From NCBI RefSeq assembly GCF_008704715.1, contig NZ_CP023689.1:8866001-8930000 (forward strand): a stretch of 64,000 nt of DNA, read 5' to 3'. A program made the translations under genes and the position numbers. How positions within the stretch are numbered: the first letter of the stretch is position 1; each line of letters opens with the position of its first letter. Source of the DNA: Streptomyces chartreusis (GTDB lineage: Bacteria; Actinomycetota; Actinomycetes; Streptomycetales; Streptomycetaceae). Below are positions 40,452-48,622 of the stretch, one piece after another. The notes under the pieces were generated by a model. That model had not been told where the DNA came from and did no database searches. It saw only the letters and a list, made by a program, of their open reading frames with translations.

Positions 40452-42755
40452 ATGACTCGTAAGGCACCTGATGAGGACCCCGGCGACGCCCGTCTGAGGG
40501 TCGGTTCTCCGAAGGAGTACGCCGCCGGTCTTCCGGCGGTCACCTCCTCGCTGCGGCATGCCGGTGAGCAGATGGGGGTCCGGCGCAGTCTGCTCACGTT
40601 GCTCCGGGTCAATCAGAAGGAGGGCTTCGACTGCCCGGGGTGTGCCTGGCCGGAGCCCGAGCATCGGCATCGGGCGGAGTTCTGTGAGAACGGTGCCAAG
40701 GCCGTGGCCGAGGAGGCCACCGTCCGCCGGGTCACCGCGGATTTCTTCGCCGAGCACACGCTGGAGGACCTGCTCCCGCGCAGCGACTACTGGCTCGGGC
40801 AGCAGGGGCGGCTCACCCGTCCCATGTACCGCCCGGCCGGCAGTGACCGCTATCGGCCGATCTCCTGGGGCGGCGCGTTCGACGTCGTCGCCCGTGAGCT
40901 ACGCGCTCTTGATCACCCTGATCAAGCCGCCTTCTACACCTCCGGACGGGCGAGCAACGAGGCCGCCTTCCTCTATCAGCTGTTCGTGCGGGGCTTCGGC
41001 ACCAACAACCTGCCCGACTGCTCCAACATGTGCCACGAGTCCAGCGGTTCGGCCCTGACGGAGACCATCGGGATCGGCAAGGGCAGCGTCACCCTGGAGG
41101 ACCTCCACGAGGCCGACCTCATCCTCGTGGTCGGCCAGAACCCCGGCACCAACCACCCCCGCATGCTCTCCGCGCTGGAGACGGCCAAGCGGCGAGGCGC
41201 CCGTGTCGTCGCGGTCAACCCGCTTCCCGAGGCGGGGCTGCTGCGGTTCAAGAACCCCCAGCGGCCCTCCGGCGTCCTCGGCGGGGGCACCCGGCTTGCC
41301 GACCAGTTCCTCCAGATCAGGCTCGGCGGCGACCAGGCCCTGTTCCAGGCCTTCAACCGACTGCTGCTGGAGGCGGAGGACGAGGCCCCCGGCACCTGCT
41401 TGGACACCGCCTTCATCGAGCGGCACACGCACTGCTTCGAGGAGTTCGCCGAACACGCCCGCAAGGCGTCCTGGGGCGAGATCCTGGCCGCCACCGGCCT
41501 GCCCGAGGAGGAGATCCGGGAAGCGTTCCGCCGTGTGCTGGACGCCGAGAAGATCGTCGTCTGCTGGGCGATGGGGCTCACCCAGCACCAGCACTCCGTG
41601 CCCACCATCCGCGACGTCGTCAACTTCCTTCTCCTGCGCGGCAACATCGGCCGACCCGGCGCCGGCCTCTGTCCGGTGCGCGGCCATTCCAACGTGCAGG
41701 GCGACCGCACCATGGGCATCTACGAGAAGCCCGACGACGCCTTCCTGGACGCGCTCGGCACCGAGTTCGCCTTCACGCCCCCGCGCCGCCACGGACACGA
41801 CGCCGTGGACAGCATCCGCGCCATGCGCGACGGAGACGTACGGGTCTTCGTCGCGCTCGGCGGCAACTTCGTCGCCGCGGCACCCGACACCGACCGGACC
41901 GAGCAGGCGCTGCGCCGCTGCCGCCTCACCGTCCAGATCTCGACCAAGCTCAACCGGTCCCATGTCATCGCCGGCGAACAGGCCCTCATCCTGCCCTGCC
42001 TCGGCCGCACCGAGGCCGACCTGCGGCCCGGCGGGCCCCAACTGGTGACGGTCGAGGACTCCATGGGCATGGTGCACCTCTCCCGGGGCCGGCTCGCGCC
42101 CGCGTCCGAGGAACTGCTCAGCGAGGTCGCGATCATCTGCCGCATGGCACGCGCCGCCCTCGGCGAGAGCGGCCCGCAGGTGCCTTGGGAGGAGTTCGAG
42201 TCGGACTACGACCGCATCCGGGACCGCATCGAACGCGTCGTCCCCGGCTTCGAGGACTTCAACGCCCGGGTACGGCAGCCGGGCGGCTTCGCGCTGCCCC
42301 ATCCGCCCCGCGACGAGCGCCGGTTCACGACCGCCACCGGACTCGCCAACTTCACCGCCAATGCGCTGGAGTACCCGGAGGTCCCGCCGGGGCGGCTATT
42401 GCTCCAGACGCTGCGCTCGCACGACCAGTACAACACCACGATCTACGGGCTCGACGACCGCTATCGCGGCATCCAGCAGGGGCGACGCGTGCTGTTCCTG
42501 CACTCAGAGGATCTTCGCGAACGCGGGCTCGCCGAAGGGGACACGGTCGACATCGTCAGCGAGTTCGGCGACGGCGTGGAGCGCAGGGCACCCGCCTTCC
42601 GGACCGTGGCCTACTCGACCCCGCGAGGCTGCTGCGCCGCCTACTTCCCCGAGACCAACGTCCTCGTGCCGCTCGACTCCACGGCCGCCGTGAGCAACAC
42701 CCCCACCTCGAAGTCCGTCGTCGTCAGGCTGGAACCGACCTCCGCCGGCGCGTAG
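40452..42755 (+). CDS. fdhF: FdhF/YdeP-family molybdopterin oxidoreductase (formate dehydrogenase-like)
   Basis: 767 aa. The N-terminal FDCPGCAWPEPEHRHRAEFC carries the cysteines for an Fe-S cluster. Molybdopterin guanine dinucleotide-binding elements follow: FYTSGRASNEAAFLYQLFVR, PDCSNMCHESSGSALTETIG, VVGQNPGTNHPRMLSALETA and the C-terminal LRSHDQYNTTIYGLDDRYRG, RRVLFLHSEDLRERGLAEGD. It belongs to the family annotated as formate dehydrogenase-like alpha subunits. In this cluster it would oxidise the formate released by PurU and by S-formylmycothiol hydrolysis. Electron acceptor unknown. Upstream operators place it in the IclR regulon. Confidence 0.85.
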   Translation: MTRKAPDEDPGDARLRVGSPKEYAAGLPAVTSSLRHAGEQMGVRRSLLTLLRVNQKEGFDCPGCAWPEPEHRHRAEFCENGAKAVAEEATVRRVTADFFAEHTLEDLLPRSDYWLGQQGRLTRPMYRPAGSDRYRPISWGGAFDVVARELRALDHPDQAAFYTSGRASNEAAFLYQLFVRGFGTNNLPDCSNMCHESSGSALTETIGIGKGSVTLEDLHEADLILVVGQNPGTNHPRMLSALETAKRRGARVVAVNPLPEAGLLRFKNPQRPSGVLGGGTRLADQFLQIRLGGDQALFQAFNRLLLEAEDEAPGTCLDTAFIERHTHCFEEFAEHARKASWGEILAATGLPEEEIREAFRRVLDAEKIVVCWAMGLTQHQHSVPTIRDVVNFLLLRGNIGRPGAGLCPVRGHSNVQGDRTMGIYEKPDDAFLDALGTEFAFTPPRRHGHDAVDSIRAMRDGDVRVFVALGGNFVAAAPDTDRTEQALRRCRLTVQISTKLNRSHVIAGEQALILPCLGRTEADLRPGGPQLVTVEDSMGMVHLSRGRLAPASEELLSEVAIICRMARAALGESGPQVPWEEFESDYDRIRDRIERVVPGFEDFNARVRQPGGFALPHPPRDERRFTTATGLANFTANALEYPEVPPGRLLLQTLRSHDQYNTTIYGLDDRYRGIQQGRRVLFLHSEDLRERGLAEGDTVDIVSEFGDGVERRAPAFRTVAYSTPRGCCAAYFPETNVLVPLDSTAAVSNTPTSKSVVVRLEPTSAGA

Positions 42756-42892
42756 CCCGCGAAAACCAGGAAGACGGCCGCGCGTCCCCCCCAGCACGCG
42801 GCACGCACCGGCGTCTCCGCCCCCGGCCCCGCCGGTCCTTCGGCATGCTCCGAGCCGAAATCGCCCAGCCGCGTGAACCCCCGTCTCCCTCC

Positions 42893-42959
42893 TTGACCGG
42901 CGCCCGGCCCTCCACGATGCTGTGTTGCGGCACATGAGATGAGTGCCGTAATGAGCAAC
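42893..42959 (+). promoter_or_regulatory. Promoter and paired candidate IclR operators (site B) of the mscR-like operon
   Basis: TTGACC at 42893-42898, 17-nt spacer, GATGCT at 42916-42921. Two 17-bp sites begin 2 nt later: 42924-42940 (GTTGCGGCACATGAGAT) and 42943-42959 (GTGCCGTAATGAGCAAC), 19 bp centre to centre. The pair covers the expected transcription start, so it fits repression. It ends 36 nt before the dehydrogenase start. Between 42756 and 42892 nothing else is recognised. Confidence 0.65.
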
Positions 42960-42995
42960 ATCTGATTCCGAGTCTCGATCAGCCGAGGAGTGGCC

Positions 42996-44081
42996 ATGAC
43001 GCACCAGGTCCGTGCTGTCGTCGCGCGGGGCAAGGGCGCCCCCGTCAGCCTGGAGACGATCATCGTGCCCGACCCGGGACCGGGTGAGGCGCTGGTCAAG
43101 ATCGAGGCCTGCGGGGTCTGCCACACCGATCTGCACTACCGCGAGGGCGGCATCAACGACGACTTCCCCTTCCTGCTCGGCCACGAGGCCGCGGGCGTCG
43201 TGGAGTCGGTGGGGGAGGGCGTCACCGACGTCGCACCGGGTGACTTCGTGATCCTCAACTGGCGTGCCGTGTGCGGGAATTGCCGGGCCTGTCGGCGCGG
43301 GCGCCCCTGGTACTGCTTCAGCACCCACAACGCCAAGCAGAAGATGACGCTGACCGACGGCACGGAGCTGGCGCCGGCGCTCGGCATCGGCGCGTTCGCG
43401 GAGAAGACGCTGGTCGCGGCCGGACAGTGCACCAAGGTCGACCGGACCGCGTCGGCCGCGGCCGCCGGGCTGCTGGGCTGCGGCGTGATGGCCGGCATCG
43501 GCGCCGCGATCAACACCGGCAACGTCGGCCGGGGCGACTCGGTCGCCGTCATCGGCTGCGGAGGTGTGGGCGCCGCCGCGATCGCCGGATCCAACCTGGC
43601 CGGCGCGGCGAAGGTCATCGCGGTGGACATCGACGACCGCAAGCTGGACACCGCCAGGAAGCTGGGCGCGACCCACACCGTCAACTCCAAGGACACCGAC
43701 GCCGTCGAGGCGATCCGAGAGCTGACCGGCGGTTTCGGCGCCGACGTCGTGATCGAGGCGGTCGGCCGCCCCGAGACGTACAAGCAGGCCTTCTACGCCC
43801 GCGACCTCGCCGGCACCGTCGTCCTGGTCGGTGTGCCGACCCCGGAGATGAAGCTGGAGCTGCCGCTGCTGGACGTCTTCGGGCGCGGTGGCGCACTGAA
43901 GTCCTCCTGGTACGGCGACTGCCTGCCGAGCAGGGACTTCCCCATGCTCATCGACCTCTACCTCCAGGGCCGCCTGGACCTCGACGCCTTCGTCACGGAG
44001 ACCATCGCGCTGGACGACGTGGAGAAGGCCTTCGAGCGGATGCACCACGGCGACGTGCTGCGCTCGGTGGTGGTCCTCTGA
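42996..44081 (+). CDS. mscR: S-(hydroxymethyl)mycothiol dehydrogenase
   Basis: 361 aa zinc-dependent alcohol dehydrogenase. Catalytic zinc ligands in ACGVCHTDLHYREGG and FPFLLGHEAAGVVESVGEGV, structural zinc cysteines in WRAVCGNCRACRRGRPWYCF, NAD fold VAVIGCGGVGAAAIAGSNLA. The sequence pattern WRAVCGNCRACRRGRPWYCF is typical of mycothiol-dependent formaldehyde dehydrogenase, which oxidises S-hydroxymethylmycothiol to S-formylmycothiol. The free formaldehyde comes from betaine demethylation in the same cluster. ATG 42996 has GAGGAG 5 nt upstream. The hydrolase gene follows with a 1-nt overlap (TGATG). Confidence 0.88.
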   Translation: MTHQVRAVVARGKGAPVSLETIIVPDPGPGEALVKIEACGVCHTDLHYREGGINDDFPFLLGHEAAGVVESVGEGVTDVAPGDFVILNWRAVCGNCRACRRGRPWYCFSTHNAKQKMTLTDGTELAPALGIGAFAEKTLVAAGQCTKVDRTASAAAAGLLGCGVMAGIGAAINTGNVGRGDSVAVIGCGGVGAAAIAGSNLAGAAKVIAVDIDDRKLDTARKLGATHTVNSKDTDAVEAIRELTGGFGADVVIEAVGRPETYKQAFYARDLAGTVVLVGVPTPEMKLELPLLDVFGRGGALKSSWYGDCLPSRDFPMLIDLYLQGRLDLDAFVTETIALDDVEKAFERMHHGDVLRSVVVL

Positions 44082-44713
44082 TGGCCGGCGCCCGCGTCGA
44101 GCACCTCGTCACGTCGGGGACGTTCTCCCTGGACGGCGGCACCTGGGACGTCGACAACAACGTGTGGATCGTCGGCGACGACCACGAGGTGATCGTCATC
44201 GACGCGGCGCACGACGCCGACGCGATCGCCCGGGCCGTCGGCGACCGTGCCCTTCGGGCGATCGTGTGCACCCACGCCCACAACGACCACATCGACGCGG
44301 CGCCCGAACTCGCCGCCCGCACGGGCGCCCCGGTCCTGCTCCACCCGGACGACCTGCCGCTGTGGAAGCAGACCCACCCCGAGCGGGCGCCGGACGCCGA
44401 GCTCACCGACGGCCAGCTCATCGCCGTGGCCGGCATCGAGCTGACCGTGCTGCACACGCCCGGCCACGCCCCGGGCGCGGTCTGTCTGCACGCGCCCCGC
44501 CTGGGGGCGCTCTTCAGCGGCGACACGCTGTTCCGCGGCGGGCCGGGCGCGACCGGGCGGTCGTACAGCCACTTCCCGACCATCATCGAGTCGATCCGCG
44601 ACCGGCTGCTGACGCTGCCCGGGGAGACCGTCGTGCACACCGGACACGGCGACACGACCACCGTCGCGGCCGAGGCCCCGCATCTAGAGGAGTGGATCGA
44701 CCGCGGCTTCTGA
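44081..44713 (+). CDS. Metallo-beta-lactamase-fold hydrolase, probable S-formylmycothiol hydrolase
   Basis: 210 aa. Zinc-binding motif IVCTHAHNDHIDAAPELAA (HxHxDH), then HTPGHAPGAVCLHAPRLG, ALFSGDTLFRGGPGATGRSY (bridging Asp) and VVHTGHGDTTTVAAEAP. The family resembles glyoxalase II. Coupled directly to the mycothiol dehydrogenase gene, it most likely hydrolyses the S-formyl (thioester) product to formate plus mycothiol; this assignment rests on context. Its last ligand and length are normal. Confidence 0.82.
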   Translation: MAGARVEHLVTSGTFSLDGGTWDVDNNVWIVGDDHEVIVIDAAHDADAIARAVGDRALRAIVCTHAHNDHIDAAPELAARTGAPVLLHPDDLPLWKQTHPERAPDAELTDGQLIAVAGIELTVLHTPGHAPGAVCLHAPRLGALFSGDTLFRGGPGATGRSYSHFPTIIESIRDRLLTLPGETVVHTGHGDTTTVAAEAPHLEEWIDRGF

Positions 44714-44830
44714 GTGCCTGAACAGGGCTTCGTGAGGCGTCCGTTCCACTTGTTTGCGCAGGTGGGCCGGGCGTTTCGCGCTGCCCGGAGGCCGTTCGGC
44801 GGGCCGGTGCGAACGAGGCGTTTTGACGCC

Positions 44831-44899
44831 TTGACAACGCTTCTGAGCGGCCCCCAAACTGACGTTGCGCTTACCGCAATCCGTTTCGCTATACGCACC
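44831..44899 (+). promoter_or_regulatory. Promoter and paired candidate IclR operators (site C) of the betaine demethylase operon
   Basis: TTGACA at 44831-44836, 18-nt spacer, CAAACT at 44855-44860. Two sites follow: 44864-44880 (GTTGCGCTTACCGCAAT) and 44883-44899 (GTTTCGCTATACGCACC), 19 bp centre to centre. The second site ends just before the ribosome site (GAGG, 44901-44904), so occupancy would block transcription of the ferredoxin-reductase-oxygenase operon. Confidence 0.7.
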
Positions 44900-44908
44900 C
44901 GAGGTGTC

Positions 44909-45274
44909 ATGATGATTCCCGCGTGCCGTCTCGCGGATCTCCCGCGAGGCGAGGCCCACCGGCTCGACATCGATCCGCCGGTCTCGGTGTTCCACACCGA
45001 CGATGGAGAGCTCTTCGCCATCGACGACACCTGCACCCACCAGGACGCGTCGCTCGCCGACGGCTGGCTGGAGGGGCGCGAGGTGGAATGCCCGCTGCAT
45101 GCTTCGAAGTTCGACCTGAGGACCGGCGCGGTCGACGCCCCGCCGGCGAAGCTTCCGGTCCGGACGCACGAGGTCGTCGTCGACGAGGACGGCATGATCC
45201 ACGTCCGGCTCTCCACCGAGGCGCCCAACCTGCCGCCCTGCATCGCCGCGCGGCTCGCCGGAGGTCCCGCGTGA
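44909..45274 (+). CDS. Rieske-type [2Fe-2S] ferredoxin
   Basis: 121 aa. Rieske motifs: DDTCTHQDASLADGWLEG (C-x-H) and VECPLHASKFDLRTG (C-x2-H), in a small single domain as in ring-hydroxylating-dioxygenase ferredoxins. ATG 44909 (or 44912) has GAGG just upstream. Its stop overlaps the GTG of the reductase gene (GTGA). It should shuttle electrons from the FAD reductase to the Rieske oxygenase two genes downstream, making a three-component monooxygenase. Confidence 0.86.
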   Translation: MMIPACRLADLPRGEAHRLDIDPPVSVFHTDDGELFAIDDTCTHQDASLADGWLEGREVECPLHASKFDLRTGAVDAPPAKLPVRTHEVVVDEDGMIHVRLSTEAPNLPPCIAARLAGGPA

Positions 45275-46431
45275 GGACCGTCGCCGTGGTCGGCGCCTCC
45301 CTCGCCGGCCTGTCGGCGGCGCGCTCACTGCGCAGACAGGGCTACGACGGGCGGCTGGTCGTCATCGGCGACGAGCTCCACCGCCCCTACGACCGGCCCC
45401 CGCTGTCCAAGGAGTTCCTCGCCGGCACCCTCGGTGAACCGGAGCTCGCGCTGGAGACGGACGACGAGGACCTGCGGGCCGAGTGGCTGCTCGGCACCCG
45501 GGCCGTCGCGCTCGACCACGCGGAGCGCACGCTCCGGCTCGCCGACGGACGTCAGGTCCGCGCCGACGGCTTCGTCATCGCGACCGGTGCCGCGGCCCGC
45601 ACCCTGCCCGGTTCCGCGGGCCTGGCCGGAGTGCACACCCTGCGCACCCTGGACGACGCCCGCGCCCTGCGCGACGAACTGGCCCTGGGCGGACGGCTGG
45701 TGGTGATCGGCGGCGGCTTCATCGGAGCCGAGGTCGCCTCCACCGCCCGCGCCCTCGGGCTGGAGGTCACCGTCGTGGAGGCGGCCCCCGCACCGCTCGC
45801 CGGACCCCTCGGCGAGGCCATGGGCGCCGTCGTCTCCGCCCTCCACGCGGACCACGGCGTGGCACTGTTGTGCGGGGTGGGCGTGAAGGGGCTGAGCGGC
45901 GAGAGGCGGGTGGACGCCGTCCTGCTGGAGGACGGCCGCACCGTCCCGGCGGACGTCGTCGTGGTCGGGGTGGGCGCCCGCCCGAACGTCGAGTGGCTGG
46001 AGGGCTCCGGCGTCGTCCTCGACAACGGCGTCAAGTGCGGTGCGGACGGCCGCACCAGCCTGGCCGGCGTGGTCGCCGTCGGCGACTGCGCCAACTGGTA
46101 CGACCCGCGCTCGGGCCTGCACCGCCGGGTCGAGCACTGGACCGGCGCGCGTGAGCGTCCCGACGCCGCGATCGCCGCACTGCTGGCGGGCGGCGCCGTG
46201 GCACCGGGCGTGCCCCGGCCGCCGTACTTCTGGTCCGACCAGTACGGCGTGAAGATCCAGTTCGCCGGTCACGCGGCCGGCGCCGACAGCGTCACCATCG
46301 AGGACGGCACCCCGGACGAGCGCAACGTCCTGGCCGTCTACCGGCGGTCCGGCATCCCGGTCGCCGTGCTCGGAATGAACCAGCCGAGGCTGTTCACGCG
46401 CTGGCGCAAGCACCTGGCCGCTCCGCTGTGA
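45271..46431 (+). CDS. FAD-dependent ferredoxin reductase (BphA4/RHD-type)
   Basis: 386 aa from GTG 45271, overlapping the ferredoxin stop. FAD-binding TVAVVGASLAGLSAARSLRR, YDRPPLSKEFLAGT, NAD-binding GRLVVIGGGFIGAEVASTAR, second FAD contact LAGVVAVGDCANWYD, and the C-terminal domain FWSDQYGVKIQFAGHAAGAD. It passes electrons from NAD(P)H to the adjacent Rieske ferredoxin. The oxygenase gene follows after a 103-nt gap containing an intergenic repeat, so downstream expression could be modulated there. Confidence 0.88.
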   Translation: MRTVAVVGASLAGLSAARSLRRQGYDGRLVVIGDELHRPYDRPPLSKEFLAGTLGEPELALETDDEDLRAEWLLGTRAVALDHAERTLRLADGRQVRADGFVIATGAAARTLPGSAGLAGVHTLRTLDDARALRDELALGGRLVVIGGGFIGAEVASTARALGLEVTVVEAAPAPLAGPLGEAMGAVVSALHADHGVALLCGVGVKGLSGERRVDAVLLEDGRTVPADVVVVGVGARPNVEWLEGSGVVLDNGVKCGADGRTSLAGVVAVGDCANWYDPRSGLHRRVEHWTGARERPDAAIAALLAGGAVAPGVPRPPYFWSDQYGVKIQFAGHAAGADSVTIEDGTPDERNVLAVYRRSGIPVAVLGMNQPRLFTRWRKHLAAPL

Positions 46432-46470
46432 GCAGCGAGATGGGTTGTTGTCTTCCCGCGGCGCCGTTGT

Positions 46471-46507
46471 GGCCGGTCGCGCAGTTCCCCGCGCCCCTGA
46501 GGGGCGC
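46471..46507 (+). repeat. Dispersed Streptomyces intergenic repeat with small hairpin
   Basis: The element contains GTCGCGCAGTTCCCCGCGCC and ends in a hairpin GCGCCCC-tga-GGGGCGC (46491-46507). A close copy lies at 61393-61427. I recall this as a frequent intergenic repeat in streptomycete genomes. It separates the reductase from the oxygenase gene, where the hairpin may attenuate or stabilise mRNA. Confidence 0.8.
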
Positions 46508-46534
46508 TCCCCGACGTCCTCCGAGGAGTGCACC

Positions 46535-47665
46535 GTGACCTCGACCGGCCTGCCGGACAGCCTGATCGCCACCCTCCCCGGCACCTCCTACACGGATCCG
46601 GGGATCTTCGCCCAGGAGCAGGAGCGCATATTCGAGACCATGTGGTTCTGCGTCGCGCGCGCCTCGGAGCTGGCGAAGCCCGGGGCCTTCCGTACCGTCG
46701 ACGTGGGCCGCGAGAGCATCCTCGTCGCCCGGGCCAGGGACAACGGCATCCGTGCCTGGTTCAACGTGTGCCGGCACCGCGGGGCCAGGATCTGCACGGA
46801 GGAGTCCGGCGAGGTCAAGCGGGCCTTCCAGTGCCCGTACCACGCCTGGACGTACGACCTGAACGGCAAGCTCGTGGCCGCCCCCAACCTCACCAAGATG
46901 CCCGACGTCGGGCGCACCGAGTACGGGCTGGTGAGCGTGGCCGTGCGGGAATGGCTCGGCTATGTCTGGGTGTGCCTCGCGGAGAACCCGCCGTCCTTCG
47001 AGGAGGACGTCATCGGCGAGGTCGTCTCCCGCCTCGGCGACGTCGAGTCGATCGACCGCTACGACATCGACAATCTCCAGGTGGGCCGTCGTATTACCTA
47101 TGACGTGAAGGCCAACTGGAAGCTCATCATCGAGAACTTCATGGAGTGCTACCACTGCGCCACGATCCACCCCGAACTCACCGAGGTGCTGCCGGAGTTC
47201 GCGGACGGCTACGCCGCTCAGTACTACGTGGGCCACGGCGCCGAGTTCGGCGAGGACGTGCAGGGCTTCACCGTGGACGGCTCCGAGGGCCTGGACCGCA
47301 TTCCCGGCGTCGCCGACGACCAGGACCGCCGCTACTACGCGATCACCGTCAAGCCGCAGGTGTTCATCAACCTCGTCCCGGACCACGTCATCTTCCACCG
47401 GATGTACCCGGTGTCCGTGGACCGCACGATCGTGGAGTGCGACTGGCTCTACCTGCCGCACGTCGTCGAGAGCGGCAAGGACGTCAGCCGGTCCGTGGAG
47501 CTCTTCGACCGGGTCAACCGCCAGGACTTCGAGGCATGCGAAAGGACCCAGCCCGGCATGGGGTCGCGCATGTACGCCAAGGGTGGCGTGCTGGTGCCCA
47601 GCGAGCACCACATCGGTGCGTTCCACGACTGGGTGAACGAGCGCCTCGGCGCCCCCCTGTCGTAG
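46535..47665 (+). CDS. gbcA: Rieske non-haem iron oxygenase, probable glycine betaine monooxygenase
   Basis: 376 aa from GTG 46535, with GAGGAG 6 nt upstream. Rieske domain: WFNVCRHRGARICTEESGEV (C-x-H) and RAFQCPYHAWTYDLNGKLV (C-x2-H). Mononuclear iron region: KLIIENFMECYHCATIHPEL and a later Asp. The family includes GbcA/stachydrine demethylases that split a methyl group off glycine betaine to give dimethylglycine and formaldehyde. Context (ferredoxin, reductase, downstream dimethylglycine oxidase, formaldehyde detoxification) supports betaine; carnitine or another quaternary amine is possible. It converges with the IclR gene, 9 nt between stops. Confidence 0.85.
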   Translation: MTSTGLPDSLIATLPGTSYTDPGIFAQEQERIFETMWFCVARASELAKPGAFRTVDVGRESILVARARDNGIRAWFNVCRHRGARICTEESGEVKRAFQCPYHAWTYDLNGKLVAAPNLTKMPDVGRTEYGLVSVAVREWLGYVWVCLAENPPSFEEDVIGEVVSRLGDVESIDRYDIDNLQVGRRITYDVKANWKLIIENFMECYHCATIHPELTEVLPEFADGYAAQYYVGHGAEFGEDVQGFTVDGSEGLDRIPGVADDQDRRYYAITVKPQVFINLVPDHVIFHRMYPVSVDRTIVECDWLYLPHVVESGKDVSRSVELFDRVNRQDFEACERTQPGMGSRMYAKGGVLVPSEHHIGAFHDWVNERLGAPLS

Positions 47666-47674
47666 CCGGGCGGA

Positions 47675-48472
47675 TCAGCCCAGGAAGCCCATCCGGTGGC
47701 TGATCTCCTCGGCGCCCTTGAGCAGCACCGGGGAGAGCTCGTGCATACGGTCCTCGGTGAGCCGGTAGGCGGGGCCGGAGGCGCTCAGCGCGGCGATGAC
47801 GTCGCCGTCGCGGTTGCGGACCGGCGCGGCCATCGCATGCAGGCCGATCTCCAGCTCCTCCAGGGTGATGGAGTACCTGCGCTCGCGCGCCTCGGCGAGG
47901 TTCTTCTCCAGCTTCGTCTTCGCCGTGATGGTGCGCGCCGTGACCTTCTTCAGGCCGGTCTCCGACAGCAGCGCCGTGCGCTCCTTGGTCGGCAGGTACG
48001 CCAGCAGGATCTTGCCGCTCGACGTGGCGTGCAGGGGGGTGAGCTGGCCGACCCAGTTGTGGGCGGTGATCGCTCCGGGACCGCGCACCTGGTACAGGTT
48101 GATCGCGTACTGCTCCTGCATCACGGCGATGTTGACCGTCTCGCCGAGTTCCTCGGCCAGGCGCTCGCAGATCGGGCGGCCCTGCTGGGTGATGTCGATA
48201 CGGCCGGTGACCGCGCCGGCCAGGCGGACGATGCCGAAGCCGAGCCGGTACTTGCCCCGCTCGCCGGCCTGCTCCACGAGGCCGCGCGACTCCAGGGCGC
48301 CGAGCAGACGAAACGCGGTGGACTTGTGCACGTCGATCTCGGCCGCCACCTCGCTCACGCCCGCTTCGCCACGCTGGGCGAGGATCTCCAGCACGCTGAT
48401 CGCCCGGTCCACCGACTGGACGCCGCCGGCCTGCGAATTCGACGTTTCTGTGTCATGGCTGTAGTTGCTCAC
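47675..48472 (-). CDS. IclR family transcriptional regulator, candidate master of the one-carbon cluster
   Basis: 265 aa from GTG 48472. N-terminal winged helix: VQSVDRAISVLEILAQRGEA, GVSEVAAEIDVHKSTAFRLL, GALESRGLVEQAGERGKYRL. Effector domain with LAEELGETVNIAVMQEQYAI, GQLTPLHATSSGKILLAYLP, RRYSITLEELEIGLHAMAAP and VIAALSASGPAYRL. It sits centrally among betaine and folate genes, divergent from the choline dehydrogenase. One of the paired 17-bp sites overlaps its own start codon, suggesting autorepression. The effector may be betaine, dimethylglycine or sarcosine; that is inference. Confidence 0.88.
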   Translation of the reverse strand: MSNYSHDTETSNSQAGGVQSVDRAISVLEILAQRGEAGVSEVAAEIDVHKSTAFRLLGALESRGLVEQAGERGKYRLGFGIVRLAGAVTGRIDITQQGRPICERLAEELGETVNIAVMQEQYAINLYQVRGPGAITAHNWVGQLTPLHATSSGKILLAYLPTKERTALLSETGLKKVTARTITAKTKLEKNLAEARERRYSITLEELEIGLHAMAAPVRNRDGDVIAALSASGPAYRLTEDRMHELSPVLLKGAEEISHRMGFLG

Positions 48473-48499
48473 AGTGAAACTATACGCGTAGTAAACAAC
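48464..48499 (-). promoter_or_regulatory. Paired candidate IclR operators (site D1/D2) at the iclR start
   Basis: Sites at 48464-48480 (GTTGCTCACAGTGAAAC) and 48483-48499 (TACGCGTAGTAAACAAC), 19 bp centre to centre. The first covers the regulator's GTG start (48470-48472). No good -35/-10 could be placed, so any promoter lies upstream (higher coordinates). Confidence 0.55.
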
Positions 48500-48538
48500 A
48501 TGGCCGCAAGTAACCGGGTCGCAACAAAGACGTTCGAA

Positions 48539-48574
48539 GTTGCGTTGTTCGCAACCTGGTGCGTATAGCGGGAC
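48539..48574 (+). promoter_or_regulatory. Paired candidate IclR operators (site D3/D4) of the choline dehydrogenase operon
   Basis: 48539-48555 (GTTGCGTTGTTCGCAAC, perfect 6+6 symmetry) and 48558-48574 (GGTGCGTATAGCGGGAC), 19 bp centre to centre, 48 nt upstream of the betA start. Together with D1/D2 they fill most of the 150-bp divergent region. Confidence 0.65.
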
Positions 48575-48622
48575 CGGTCTAGCATGCCACGCGTATCGAC
48601 GGCGCAAGCGAGACGAGGCACC

